NCBI GenBank assembly: GCA_947458025.1
Contig: CANHCJ010000001.1
Coordinates: forward strand, 1-64,000
Source: Rhodospirillales bacterium
GTDB taxonomy: Bacteria; Pseudomonadota; Alphaproteobacteria; Acetobacterales; Acetobacteraceae
DNA: 64,000 bases
Direction: 5' to 3'
Each line of letters begins with the position of its first letter. Positions within the stretch are counted from its first letter, which is position 1. Under the pieces are notes generated by a model. The model searched no databases. It was not told the origin of the DNA and was given only the letters and a program-made list of their open reading frames with translations. Shown piece after piece: positions 10,366 through 19,677 of the stretch. The position numbers and the translations under genes are program-made.

Positions 10366-10670
10366 TCGATCGGCTCCCAATCTTCAGGATCGGCCGGCAC
10401 CTCGCCGGGCGGAGGGGCGGGTGGCGCGGTCACCAGCGCCGCATCGGCCGCCGCATCCTCCGCCGCCCACTCGGCTTCGATCTTCTCCAGGTCGAAATCG
10501 TCATCGACCGCCACTTGAGTGTTCGGGTTCTCGTGGAAGCGATAGGCCCAGTACTCCGTGGCGATTTCGTCAGGGGTCGCGTTGAGAAACCGTGGGTCCG
10601 TCGGCGGCAGGCGGTACGTCCGGCGGAACCAGAACTCCAGTGACTGCGCTTCCGCCCGCCCGCGCTCCAT
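10362..10670 (-). CDS. tail assembly chaperone, downstream frame
   Basis: 102 aa, overlaps upstream chaperone ORF by 101 nt in another frame, directly before tape measure. Confidence 0.65.
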   Translation of the reverse strand: MERGRAEAQSLEFWFRRTYRLPPTDPRFLNATPDEIATEYWAYRFHENPNTQVAVDDDFDLEKIEAEWAAEDAAADAALVTAPPAPPPGEVPADPEDWEPIE

Positions 10671-11013
10671 TGCCTCCCGCGTTCGGCTTGCCGCGAAATG
10701 CGTCCTCCCGTGCGCGGAGCGCGCCGAAGACCTGGAAGAGCTTGCCGAAGGCCGAGTCGTCCAGCGGGTCCATGGCGTCCAGGTCCCACCCCGGCGGCGC
10801 CTTCACGGTCAGCACCTTCAGCACGGAAATCGCCCCGGCCAGCGACACCAGGAAATCCGTTGGCGTCTCCGCGCCACCGGCGAGCCGGGAGTACTCCACC
10901 CCGATTTGCACCTCCAGCCGCATCGTCCGCTTGCGGAAGGTGAAGGCGCCGATGCCCTCGACCTCGATGGTGAACTCCGGCGGGATCGCGCCAGGCGCCG
11001 CGGCGCCGCTCAC
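10570..11013 (-). CDS. tail assembly chaperone, upstream frame
   Basis: 147 aa, follows tube protein, precedes tape measure. Confidence 0.65.
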   Translation of the reverse strand: MSGAAAPGAIPPEFTIEVEGIGAFTFRKRTMRLEVQIGVEYSRLAGGAETPTDFLVSLAGAISVLKVLTVKAPPGWDLDAMDPLDDSAFGKLFQVFGALRAREDAFRGKPNAGGNGARAGGSAVTGVLVPPDVPPAADGPTVSQRDP

Positions 11014-11438
11014 GATGTCATCACCCCTTCAACGTCCAGCGCGAGGAACATCGCCGATTGCATCACCATCCGGTGCGCGGACACGGAGATATTGCCGCTG
11101 GCGTAGGAGCAGCCCTTGTACTTCCGCAGCTCGATCCCGGTGTCCTTGTCGTGGATGGCGATGTCGAACACCAGGCCTTCCAGGGTCGCGTCGCCGTTTT
11201 CCGGCGCAACGCCGGCCTCCAGCATGGCGCGCCGGCGCAGCACCACCGACTGGCACGACAGCGAGTGCCGCGCCATGGTCGGCACGTACTCCTGCACGTG
11301 AATATCGCCGATGCCGCTGGCCGGCTCGGGCGAATAGTCGTCGTTCATTTCGCACGACTGCATCAGGCCGACTTGCACGCCACCCAGCAGGACGACGACG
11401 CGGTTGCCGGAGCGGACGCGCTGGTTCACGGTGGGCAT
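11010..11438 (-). CDS. tail tube protein
   Basis: 142 aa tube-like beta protein directly downstream of sheath; leader GGGAGCTGACCCATG. Confidence 0.75.
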   Translation of the reverse strand: MPTVNQRVRSGNRVVVLLGGVQVGLMQSCEMNDDYSPEPASGIGDIHVQEYVPTMARHSLSCQSVVLRRRAMLEAGVAPENGDATLEGLVFDIAIHDKDTGIELRKYKGCSYASGNISVSAHRMVMQSAMFLALDVEGVMTS

Positions 11439-11450
11439 GGGTCAGCTCCC

Positions 11451-13163
11451 TTACGCGCTGGCCGAGCCCTGGTAGGGCACGGCGTGGATGGTGGCGGTGA
11501 CGTAGTTGGCGGGGATGACCGGCGAGCACTGGAAGGTGACCCCGACGATGTCGCCCGAGAGCGTGGCGGTGACCCCCTTGAAGGCGGGGCTGTTGGCGTC
11601 GCCGACGATCACCCCGGGGCCGTTGGGCTCCGGCACGGCCAGGCTGGCGAGCGTCGTCTTGGTGATCGACACGGCCCGGGCCAGCAGCAGCGGGCCCGCC
11701 TTCTCCCCGATGAGCTCGCGCAGCGCGTCGCGCACCGAGCGGGCGACGAAATCCAGCGCCGCGCCGCAGGACAGCTCGACCCGGTTGTAGTTGCGATTGG
11801 CCAGCCAGGTGCTGATGGACTGCGTCACCCGGTAGCCACTGGGGGTGTTCTCCACCGGCATCACGCCGCCCGAAATCAGGGCGTCGGTATCGGTGGGGTT
11901 GCGAACGTCGCGCTCCAGCCCCCGGATGGCCAGCGTCTTGTTGGTCAGGGCCGTGCCGGGCGAGACGCCGGCGAAGGCGCCGCCGATGACCGCGGCCAGC
12001 ATGAACGGCGGGAACAGCTTCAGCGCGCCGTTGCCCAGGATGTCGTAGTCGTGGAACCCCACATGCACGAGGCCGGTGCGGTCGGAGTTGAGCACCTTCG
12101 CGGCCGCAATGGCGTTGGCGTCGGTGGTGGCGGCGGCGGTGCCGACGATCGCGCGCCGCTCCATCCGGCCGATGGTGCTCATGTACGCCACGTGCGCGTC
12201 GGCCATGGCGTGGATCGCCGCATCCGAGCTCAGGGGCACCACCCACTGCACATCAACCGCCTGGAGCGCGGTGAAGGCATTGCTCCACTCGGTGTTGGTC
12301 ACCGAGCCATCGGAGCCGCCCGTCAGGTGCGTCCAAGCCAGCGCCACCGGCACCAGGCCGCCCGCGCCCCGCGTGGCGGTCACGATGCCGGTCGTGTTCA
12401 GCCAGTCCACCGCGGCCTGGAGATTGGCGCGGGCGGTGTAGTCCGCGGTGCGGACATCGACCGTCGTGACGAAATCCAGCCCGGACAGGGCCGGCGCAGC
12501 GCCGTTGCCGTCGCTCACCGTCGCCACGAAGCCGGCCGTGGTGTTGATCCGGTCCACCAGCGCCTGCACGGTGGTGAACACGTTCAGGTCGATCGTGGCA
12601 ACGGGGCTTGCGTTCGGGGCAAACAGCGTCACGGTGGTGCCGGTGATCGTCATGCTGGCCGATGCCTGGCCGCCGGAGTAGCGGATGACGAAAGCGTTCC
12701 GGGCGATGTTGTCCGCGGCAATGCTGGCCGCCCCCTGCGTCACGCTGAGCTTCAGGCCGGTGGTGGTGCCGGCCTCGACCCGCACCCGGCACTGGTTGGC
12801 CCGGAGCCCAAAGCTCACCGACGAAACGGCGATCGCCGCGGCCGCCTGGTTGTCCAGCAGGTTCAGGGTGGCGCGCACCGCCGGGTTGACGCGCACCGCG
12901 AAGACCACATTCGGCCCGCCGGTCTGCCGGCTGGGGCCGAAGGCGCGGATCACCGCATCGAGCAGCTCACCCGACACGAGCGCCGCCTGCGCTTCCTGCG
13001 GGTTGGAGAAGCGCAGCGCGGTGTTCGGCCGGCCGTCCGCCGCCCGCCCCACCAGGGCGAGCGCGTTCGGCACCGCCAGATTGCGGTTCGCCATTTCCCG
13101 GTCCACCACCGCGGATACGACGGTCGGGGTGATGTACTGCTTGCCATCGAAAAACAGGGGCAT
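11451..13163 (-). CDS. contractile tail sheath protein
   Basis: 570 aa; 'LAIRGLERDVRNPTDTDALISGGVMPVENTPSGYRVTQSISTW' and C-terminal domain typical of sheaths. Confidence 0.9.
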   Translation of the reverse strand: MPLFFDGKQYITPTVVSAVVDREMANRNLAVPNALALVGRAADGRPNTALRFSNPQEAQAALVSGELLDAVIRAFGPSRQTGGPNVVFAVRVNPAVRATLNLLDNQAAAAIAVSSVSFGLRANQCRVRVEAGTTTGLKLSVTQGAASIAADNIARNAFVIRYSGGQASASMTITGTTVTLFAPNASPVATIDLNVFTTVQALVDRINTTAGFVATVSDGNGAAPALSGLDFVTTVDVRTADYTARANLQAAVDWLNTTGIVTATRGAGGLVPVALAWTHLTGGSDGSVTNTEWSNAFTALQAVDVQWVVPLSSDAAIHAMADAHVAYMSTIGRMERRAIVGTAAATTDANAIAAAKVLNSDRTGLVHVGFHDYDILGNGALKLFPPFMLAAVIGGAFAGVSPGTALTNKTLAIRGLERDVRNPTDTDALISGGVMPVENTPSGYRVTQSISTWLANRNYNRVELSCGAALDFVARSVRDALRELIGEKAGPLLLARAVSITKTTLASLAVPEPNGPGVIVGDANSPAFKGVTATLSGDIVGVTFQCSPVIPANYVTATIHAVPYQGSASA

Positions 13164-13173
13164 CGGTCAGCTC

Positions 13174-13395
13174 CTACGCGGGGCGGGTCACGAAGGCCGC
13201 GTACGCGGCCTGATAGGTGGCGGCCGGCGCCTTGGCGGGGCCGGTGGCGCGGGCATCGGCGTAGAAGCCGGCGATGAGCTCCACCCGCTTGTCGGAGCCG
13301 GACAGCCCGGTGCAGAACTCTTCCAGGGTCACATCGAAGGCGGCCGGATCCTCGCCCACCATCGCCTCCGGCGCCGTCTCGCCGCGCTTCGTCAT
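13174..13395 (-). CDS. small hypothetical protein
   Basis: 73 aa, ATGA overlap with upstream ORF. Confidence 0.5.
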   Translation of the reverse strand: MTKRGETAPEAMVGEDPAAFDVTLEEFCTGLSGSDKRVELIAGFYADARATGPAKAPAATYQAAYAAFVTRPA

Positions 13396-14249
13396 TCCAC
13401 CAGCTCCAGTTGCACGTCGGTGATGTCCGCGCCGAGCGATGGCGCGCCCGCGGCCGCCGGCACGACGCACTCAAAGGTGGCGCTGGCCATGTAGAGCGGC
13501 GCCGCCTTGCCCCCGTCGTCCAGGACCTCATCGTCCGTTTGCGACAGGTTCACTTGCTGCACGCCGGCCGCTTCGAAGACGGCGAGGTTGCCCATGACCG
13601 CCCGCTTGATGGCCTGGCGCAGGGCGCGCCGCTCATCGGCGTTCATCGACACGCCGACGATGTTCAGCACCACGCGGGACACCCAGGACTCGCCGTCCTG
13701 CCAGTCCACCTCATCGTCGCCGATGCCCAGGTAGGTCTCGCCGATGCCGCGCTGCACCGGCGCGTCTTCGGCCAGGTGGACGGAGACGCAGGGGAGCGCG
13801 ATGCGCTCTTGCGAGGCGAAGGGGGCGGAAAGCACCGGCACCTTGCCGGATGCCGGCTTCAGCCGCTTCACGGCGACATCGTTCGCCAGCGACGCCTCCA
13901 GCCGCTGGATCACCAGCTCCTGCGCATCGACCCCGGGGCTGGAGAGGCGCGCTTGGGGCGTGCTGGTGACGGCGGGGTGCTCGGTGAAGCGGACACCGTC
14001 CCAGCTCCATGCCTTCCAGAAATAGGCGGTGCCGTTGACCAGCCCCGTCCAGTCCAGCACCGCGTGATCGGTCGATTCATTGGCGACGATGACCGCGCCA
14101 TGATCGACCGGGCCCGCGAAGGAGTCGGCGGTGCGCCGCAGCACGCGCCACCAGCGCGCGCCATCGGGCGGCGTGAGGATCAACCGCACTGCATTGCCGC
14201 TCGGGAGGGGTTCTACGAAGGAAATCATCGAGCGGGAGAGTGCCGTCAC
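13392..14249 (-). CDS. tail terminator / neck-like protein
   Basis: 285 aa ORF upstream of sheath; start may be GTG 14249 or ATG 14228. Confidence 0.5.
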   Translation of the reverse strand: MTALSRSMISFVEPLPSGNAVRLILTPPDGARWWRVLRRTADSFAGPVDHGAVIVANESTDHAVLDWTGLVNGTAYFWKAWSWDGVRFTEHPAVTSTPQARLSSPGVDAQELVIQRLEASLANDVAVKRLKPASGKVPVLSAPFASQERIALPCVSVHLAEDAPVQRGIGETYLGIGDDEVDWQDGESWVSRVVLNIVGVSMNADERRALRQAIKRAVMGNLAVFEAAGVQQVNLSQTDDEVLDDGGKAAPLYMASATFECVVPAAAGAPSLGADITDVQLELVE

Positions 14250-14267
14250 GACCTGCCCCGCCGCGCG

Positions 14268-15122
14268 TCACGAGCTCGCCTCCGCCCCCATCATGCGCTT
14301 CACATCCTCTTCCATCGCCCGCCGGAAGGCTTGCTCGGCGACGGGCGCGAGCTGTTGCGCGACCGTCCGGGCCGGCCACCGCCCCTCTTGCGCCGGCACC
14401 ACCCACCCGGAGCTGCCCTCCACCATCACGCGGAACGTCAGGAACTTGGAGTGCGCCGCCCCGCCCCGGGCGTTCGGCTTGCGGAAATTGACCATGCCGG
14501 CCATCCGCTTCGCCGCCGGCCCGGTGATCCCCAGCGCCTCCAGCACGTCGGGCGTGAGCCGGCTCCCCCATCGGTATTTCCAGCCCGCCACCGTGACTGG
14601 ATCCCGCGTCTTGACCGACATGGCGCCGGTGCCGGAAACGCGGCGGTAGGTCCCGACGATCGCCGAGCGCGCCAGGGTGGGGGCCTGCCACCAGTCATGG
14701 ACGGCTTGCGGCATGGCCCGCCCCAGCACGCTATTCGGCGTGTTCCAGCGAAAGGGGATGATGAGGTACCGCTTCCCCTTGGCCGACACGCGCACCTTGA
14801 AGGAGCTGTTGAGCATGCGCTTCAGGTCGCGGGCTGGGGTGCCTTCCTCGATCGCGCGGGCGTAGGGCAGGGCGGAATACACCTCCGCCGAGAACGGGCC
14901 AGTTTGCCGGAGCTGGATCGACCGGGCGTATTCCCCCGTGCGGCTGGATATGACCTTGCCGGACGGAAGCGGCATGCCGGAGGCATAGGCGACCCACTGG
15001 CGATGTGCGGCTTCGGCGATCGTGCGCACCGCGTGCGCCAGGTGGGGGAACATATCGGCGGTGACGGCGCCACCCCACGGGATGAGCGCCGACAGGGAGA
15101 CGCTGATTCGGAACTCGCTCAT
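14268..15122 (-). CDS. tail completion / head-tail joining protein (HK97 gp10-like)
   Basis: ORF starting MSEFRISVSLSALIPWGG; position between adaptor and terminator; 'RTGEYARSIQLRQTGPFSAEVYSALPYARAIEEGTPARDL'. Confidence 0.6.
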   Translation of the reverse strand: MSEFRISVSLSALIPWGGAVTADMFPHLAHAVRTIAEAAHRQWVAYASGMPLPSGKVISSRTGEYARSIQLRQTGPFSAEVYSALPYARAIEEGTPARDLKRMLNSSFKVRVSAKGKRYLIIPFRWNTPNSVLGRAMPQAVHDWWQAPTLARSAIVGTYRRVSGTGAMSVKTRDPVTVAGWKYRWGSRLTPDVLEALGITGPAAKRMAGMVNFRKPNARGGAAHSKFLTFRVMVEGSSGWVVPAQEGRWPARTVAQQLAPVAEQAFRRAMEEDVKRMMGAEASS

Positions 15123-15808
15123 CGGTCGAACAGGTCGAACCGACGAAGCGCGACGCGCCGCGGGAGCGCCAGGCCGCCATGGTGCGCCCGGTCCTGCGGT
15201 AGGTCCTTGAACAGGAAGTATTCCACGGGCCGGCGCGCGATCAGCGTGTAGAGCGAGCCGACCGGCGGCGGGGTGGTCCAGGTGATCGTGCCATCCGGCG
15301 CAACCGACCGTATGGCGCACTCCAGGATTTCCGCCCCGAGCTCGCCGCCCAGAACCAAGCCGCCCAGCGCCCCCATGCCCAACACGCCCGACTCCGCCGG
15401 ATCGGTGACGGCAAAGACCCGCTCGATGTCCAGCGGCAGGAAGGGGAGCTTTTCTGTGCCCGTGTGCACCCCCTGGTGCTGGACCGGCTCGCTCGACTGG
15501 AGGAACAGCATCCGGTCTTTCTCGCCGGCGGCATAGGCCGCGGAATCCGACCCGATCGACACGACCACGTCGCCCGATTCGTACAGCCCGAACCGCTCCC
15601 ACTCCTTCGCCACCCGCATGCCGGTCAGAGCAACGCGCGTGCGCCGCCCGGGCCCCCAGAACCACCCTTTGCCGTCGCAGTGCGGGCAGCCTTGGCGGGC
15701 GGCCCCCGTGTGCGGGTCGCGGCAGGGGCACGCGGCCGCGCGCTGCCAGGACACGTCCTGGCCCATGTGGCGCAGGTGCGCGTTCAGGAGGCGCGGCGAG
15801 AGCTTCAT
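15119..15808 (-). CDS. structural/head-tail protein with CxC..CxxC cluster
   Basis: starts MKLSPRLLNAHLRHMGQDVSWQRAAACPCRDPHTGAARQGCPHCDGKGWFWG; ATGA overlap. Confidence 0.55.
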   Translation of the reverse strand: MKLSPRLLNAHLRHMGQDVSWQRAAACPCRDPHTGAARQGCPHCDGKGWFWGPGRRTRVALTGMRVAKEWERFGLYESGDVVVSIGSDSAAYAAGEKDRMLFLQSSEPVQHQGVHTGTEKLPFLPLDIERVFAVTDPAESGVLGMGALGGLVLGGELGAEILECAIRSVAPDGTITWTTPPPVGSLYTLIARRPVEYFLFKDLPQDRAHHGGLALPRRVALRRFDLFDR

Positions 15809-16902
15809 ACGACGGCCATCATCACGCCGAGCACGCTCCGGCGGATGCCCTTCAGCTTCGTCTCCACCCCTTCGCGGAACTTGTCGGGATCCCACGACAT
15901 GGACCGGGACAGACCATCCGCCGACACCGAGCCGCTGGCCGGGATGAACTTGTCTTCGATCGTCTCCAGCACGGCCAGCGCCTTGATCGCGGACAGGATG
16001 TCCGGGTGGTCCCGCGCGGCGTTCTCCAGGCCGGCGCGGTAGCGGACCTGGATCATCAGCGGCACGCTTCGGCCGCCGCCGACGATCGACAGGGCGAAGG
16101 CGTTCAGCGGGATGCCGATGGCCGAGACGTTCGGCACCAGGTTGAGCACGCCCTTGTCGCGGTCCCACCGCATCCATTCCTGGGGAATGTTGTAGGTCGA
16201 AGAGCTGGGCAGCGGGTGGGCCAGGCGCACGCCATGGATGGCCAGGACGGGGCGATGGCGCAGGTAAAGCTCGCCCCAGGCCGTGCCGCTCCAGAAGCCG
16301 GGCGTCAGGTCATAGCCCGGCTCGACCTCTACCACCTTGCCCTCCGCCTCCAGCGCCGCCCGCTCCGCCGGGGGATGGCCGTTCGGGAGAATTTCCCGGG
16401 GCGTCAGGAAGAACCCGAGCTGGCGCGTCGCCTCGCGCTCGGCGCTCACCAGCCGCTCCAGCAGGTATTCGTCGTGCAGGTGCAGGTCCGGGAGGTATTG
16501 CGCCGCCACGGCCACCAGGCGATCGCGGCGGAGCTGCGAGACGGCGGCGGCGAGGTTCGGGAAGCACGAGACGACGCCGGCGCCGAGCTGCGCCGGATCC
16601 CACACGTGCAGGCGGAAGACGGTGATGCACACCTCCCCGCCCGAGCTGGTGACCGTGCCGGTGACCGAATACCAGGTGCCGTGTGTACCGCCGGTCACCC
16701 GCACGCGGGCGGTTTGCCCCTCCGTCCCCGCGGAAGCGACCGTGAGGCCGGCGGGCGCCACCGCCCAGGTGGCCGTGGCGATCGTGTGCCCCGCCGGCAG
16801 CTCGGCCGACAGGTCCACGGCGTAGTTGCGCGCCTGCGCCGGCGGCTGCGATGCCCACAGCCCGCCCGCGTCGTCGGTTTGGAATCCGGTGCCGCTTGCC
16901 AT
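15805..16902 (-). CDS. head-tail connector-region structural protein
   Basis: 365 aa; N-terminal Ig-like region then adaptor-like C-terminus. Confidence 0.5.
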   Translation of the reverse strand: MASGTGFQTDDAGGLWASQPPAQARNYAVDLSAELPAGHTIATATWAVAPAGLTVASAGTEGQTARVRVTGGTHGTWYSVTGTVTSSGGEVCITVFRLHVWDPAQLGAGVVSCFPNLAAAVSQLRRDRLVAVAAQYLPDLHLHDEYLLERLVSAEREATRQLGFFLTPREILPNGHPPAERAALEAEGKVVEVEPGYDLTPGFWSGTAWGELYLRHRPVLAIHGVRLAHPLPSSSTYNIPQEWMRWDRDKGVLNLVPNVSAIGIPLNAFALSIVGGGRSVPLMIQVRYRAGLENAARDHPDILSAIKALAVLETIEDKFIPASGSVSADGLSRSMSWDPDKFREGVETKLKGIRRSVLGVMMAVV

Positions 16903-16925
16903 GGCCCTATTACCCCGTCACGACG

Positions 16926-18230
16926 CTATTGCCGGTGAGTCCAGTTGCCGCCGGGGGTGGCCACCCACACGCCCCGCGGCTGCGCCACCCACCCGCCATC
17001 CAGCCGGGCGGAGTAGCGGACGCCGGCAGGGCCCGGCGCGGGGGCGCCTGGCGCCGGCCCGAGCACCGCCTCCATCACCCCCAGGACCGCCAGCTCGGCC
17101 ACCGACACCACGCCCAGCGCCACCGCCGCCGCCATCGTGCCGGTGGCAGCGAAGGTGCCGGCGCTGGCGGCGGCGGCGGCGACAGAGGCGTGCGCGACGA
17201 CATCCAGCCCGAGCAACCTGGAGCTCCCAACCGCCAGGGCCATGGTTGCGGCCGCGCTCGCATCCATCACCAGCGGAGTCGCCGACGCCCCAGCCAAGGC
17301 CACCGCCGCGACAGTGAAGCCGACCGCCGCCGGCGTCGCCGCAGAGTCGCCAGCAAGCGCCACGGCCGCCGCCGCGCTGCCGGTGATACTCACGACCTGG
17401 CTGGACGCCCCCCCTAGACCCGCGGCGGCGCCCGCCTCGGCAATGAACCCGAGGTTCAGCACCGACATGGCCGACAGCGGCCCCAGCAACTGCATGCCGC
17501 GATAGACGCGAACCAGGTCTTCAGCCCACCACCACGGATCCGCCTCATGTGCCGCCCATTCGGCGGCGGTCCATCGCTGAGCGAAGATCAGCGCGACATG
17601 AACCGCGCCGGCTGCGGATTGGGTGAACGGGAAGGGGAAAAAGCCGTGGTCGCCAATTGTGAAGTCAGCGCCGCTGGTGTTCCCGTAGCTGGCCGGCGCG
17701 CCCGAGACCACCACCCCGCCCCGCATGTAAGCCACCTGCGCGGTGGCGTCGTAGGACAGGCCGGCGTTGATCGTCTCGCCCGCGGCGTAGAGCCCGCTGT
17801 TCGACACGGACACCCGCTTGTCCGTGCCGTCCATCCAGCCGACAATCCAGACGCCTGAGAAGTTGGAGCACGCGAAGCCGGGCGTCGTCGGAAAGCTGGC
17901 GTTACCGACCCCCATTAGGATGCGGTTGCCGGCCGAGCCGCTGTCATGGTCGGCGGTGAACCGCAGGACGATGGTGCCCTCGCCGGTCGGCAGCGCGAAG
18001 GTGTTGCCGGCCCCGTTCGCGCCCCAGCGCCCGTTCGCGCCGACCATGCCGACGCCACCGCCCGCGGTGCCGATCACGGCGCCGCTGGTCATGCCGCCGA
18101 TCACCGTGCCCGTCGTGGCGATCCAGGGCGGGCTGTCGGCCTGCGCGCCGTCCCACGCGAAGACTAGGCCGCGGCGGATTGCCACCGCGTTCGGGCGCAG
18201 CACGCCGCGGGGTCGGGGGCGGGCCGGCAT
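16926..18230 (-). CDS. virion protein with LamG-like domain and Ala-rich low-complexity region
   Basis: ATG at 18230; 'GDHGFFPFPFTQSAAGAVHVALIFAQRWTAAEWAAHEADPWWWA' LamG-like; then AAVALAG-type repeats. Confidence 0.6.
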   Translation of the reverse strand: MPARPRPRGVLRPNAVAIRRGLVFAWDGAQADSPPWIATTGTVIGGMTSGAVIGTAGGGVGMVGANGRWGANGAGNTFALPTGEGTIVLRFTADHDSGSAGNRILMGVGNASFPTTPGFACSNFSGVWIVGWMDGTDKRVSVSNSGLYAAGETINAGLSYDATAQVAYMRGGVVVSGAPASYGNTSGADFTIGDHGFFPFPFTQSAAGAVHVALIFAQRWTAAEWAAHEADPWWWAEDLVRVYRGMQLLGPLSAMSVLNLGFIAEAGAAAGLGGASSQVVSITGSAAAAVALAGDSAATPAAVGFTVAAVALAGASATPLVMDASAAATMALAVGSSRLLGLDVVAHASVAAAAASAGTFAATGTMAAAVALGVVSVAELAVLGVMEAVLGPAPGAPAPGPAGVRYSARLDGGWVAQPRGVWVATPGGNWTHRQ

Positions 18231-18232
18231 GC

Positions 18233-18688
18233 TCAGGAGGCCAGGGGTGTCGGCACCGCGAGTAGCGTGTTGCCGCTGGCCGGGAGCGTCGGCCCGGTCC
18301 AGAACAGCACGGCGCGGAAGCGACCCTGCGGCAGCCACACGTCTTGCGCGCTTTCGCGAATTACCTGCGCCGAGACGGTGGCCGGATGGATGCTGATGCC
18401 GCCAGCGAAATAATTCGCCTCGGCCAGCCGCGGCGTGGCGCCGGAGACGTAATGGGGATAGCTGCCGTCGTTCTGGCGCGGCAGAAGGAACACCCGGGCG
18501 CGGCTGGCAGCGGTGAAAGCAAGGCTGTTGCTGGCGATCAGAAGTTCCAGCCGGCAGACCTGCCACTTGTTGGTGCTGTTGTCGATTTCGGGTCCCAGCG
18601 CCGTTCCCCAGCCGGTTTGCAGGCTGTTCAACTCGGTCGTGAGCAAGGTGTAGGGGCTGCCGGGAGCGCCCCAGAGAAAATCGGGCAT
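18233..18688 (-). CDS. structural protein, unknown
   Basis: 151 aa; ATGA overlap. Confidence 0.5.
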   Translation of the reverse strand: MPDFLWGAPGSPYTLLTTELNSLQTGWGTALGPEIDNSTNKWQVCRLELLIASNSLAFTAASRARVFLLPRQNDGSYPHYVSGATPRLAEANYFAGGISIHPATVSAQVIRESAQDVWLPQGRFRAVLFWTGPTLPASGNTLLAVPTPLAS

Positions 18689-19164
18689 CAGGTGGCCCTC
18701 GCGATTTCAATGTCGGTGTAGGAAAGCGGGAGCGTGAAGCCCCATTGCTCGCGCATCGGTCGGGTTTCGAACCCGAGCGCCAGCGTGGCGGCCTCCAGCG
18801 CCTCGGTGAGCACTTTGTCGCCTTCCGGCCCGGCAATCTTGAGCCGGTTGAAGTAAGCCTGCATGCGGGCGAGCTGCGCCGGGTCTGACGCATCGAAATC
18901 GCTAAATGTCCCGCCTTCGATGGCATCGTACGCCGCCTTGCAGTGCCATCGCTGGCCGAAGGGGGCCTGCGCGTCGTTCGCGACGACCCAGGCGCGCGCA
19001 AGCACGCCGGCCTCCGTCCAGAGCTTGCGAACGGAGGCGCTTTTGATCGGCACCGGGCGCTGCCACGTGAGCGCGTTGAGGGCCACGGCCGCCTGTTCCG
19101 GCGACAAAGGCCCAAGAGCGGCATCGGCCGCCTTCAGCGCGGCGTAGTCGTGGTGGCCGGTCAT
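18688..19164 (-). CDS. hypothetical protein
   Basis: ATG 19164: MTGHHDYAALKAADAALGPLSPEQ. Confidence 0.5.
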   Translation of the reverse strand: MTGHHDYAALKAADAALGPLSPEQAAVALNALTWQRPVPIKSASVRKLWTEAGVLARAWVVANDAQAPFGQRWHCKAAYDAIEGGTFSDFDASDPAQLARMQAYFNRLKIAGPEGDKVLTEALEAATLALGFETRPMREQWGFTLPLSYTDIEIARAT

Positions 19165-19166
19165 GG

Positions 19167-19574
19167 TTAAGCCCCCTGCATGGTGCGGGTCCAGGTGTTG
19201 ATGGACCCCGCCTGGCCGTTGGCGATGTTCGGGTTGTCGATCGTCATATCCCCGCCGCCGCCGGTGATCGTCACCGTCCCCTGCGCCACACACGCGCCAC
19301 CCGAGCGGTAGAGCCGATAGACGGTCGCGTTGGTGCCAGAGCCCGCGCCAGCCCCGCCCGTGAACGCCCACGTGCCGGCGCGGGTGGCGACCCCGTTGGC
19401 CGCGGTCGCCGCGGTCGCCGGCAGCGTGCCGGTGGCCAGCGTCGTCGCCGGATCGGCGGCCGCGCAGTTGGCCGGCAGCGCGCCCGAGAACAGCTTGATC
19501 GAGCCGTTGGCGAGAGCGTCGCAATAGGCCTGCGCCAGAGCGGTGCGCAGGGTGGTATCCAGTTGCTCGGGCAT
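19167..19574 (-). CDS. structural protein, unknown
   Basis: 135 aa; SD-like GAGGGACCACCATG. Confidence 0.5.
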   Translation of the reverse strand: MPEQLDTTLRTALAQAYCDALANGSIKLFSGALPANCAAADPATTLATGTLPATAATAANGVATRAGTWAFTGGAGAGSGTNATVYRLYRSGGACVAQGTVTITGGGGDMTIDNPNIANGQAGSINTWTRTMQGA

Positions 19575-19626
19575 GGTGGTCCCTCAGTGCCAGGCGGGGC
19601 GATGGGGCCACCATGCGGTCACGACC

Positions 19627-19655
19627 AAACGAAACGGGGGCCCGAAGGCCCCCGT
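19627..19655 (-). terminator. rho-independent terminator
   Basis: minus strand ACGGGGGCC-TTCG-GGCCCCCGT-TTCGTTT, 9-bp stem with tetraloop and T-rich tail. Confidence 0.85.
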
Positions 19656-19677
19656 GCCGCGCCGAGCTCGCCGAGCT

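Noticed and set aside
7687-10518. 943-aa plus-strand ORF opposite the tape measure (likewise 19751..22993, 37226..40171 and 40508..43363 on the plus strand)
   Set aside because: Long antisense frames are expected in very GC-rich coding DNA; composition is Arg/Gly/His/Pro-rich without recognisable motifs, while the minus strand encodes clear proteins.
10430-10789. 119-aa third-frame ORF in the chaperone overlap
   Set aside because: Arg/Ser/Gly-rich, no homology-like features; the two other frames account for the chaperones.
12463-12470. GTCGTGAC in plus orientation inside the sheath gene
   Set aside because: Single copy on the opposite strand within coding sequence; consistent with the chance expectation, so not counted with the 13 junction copies.
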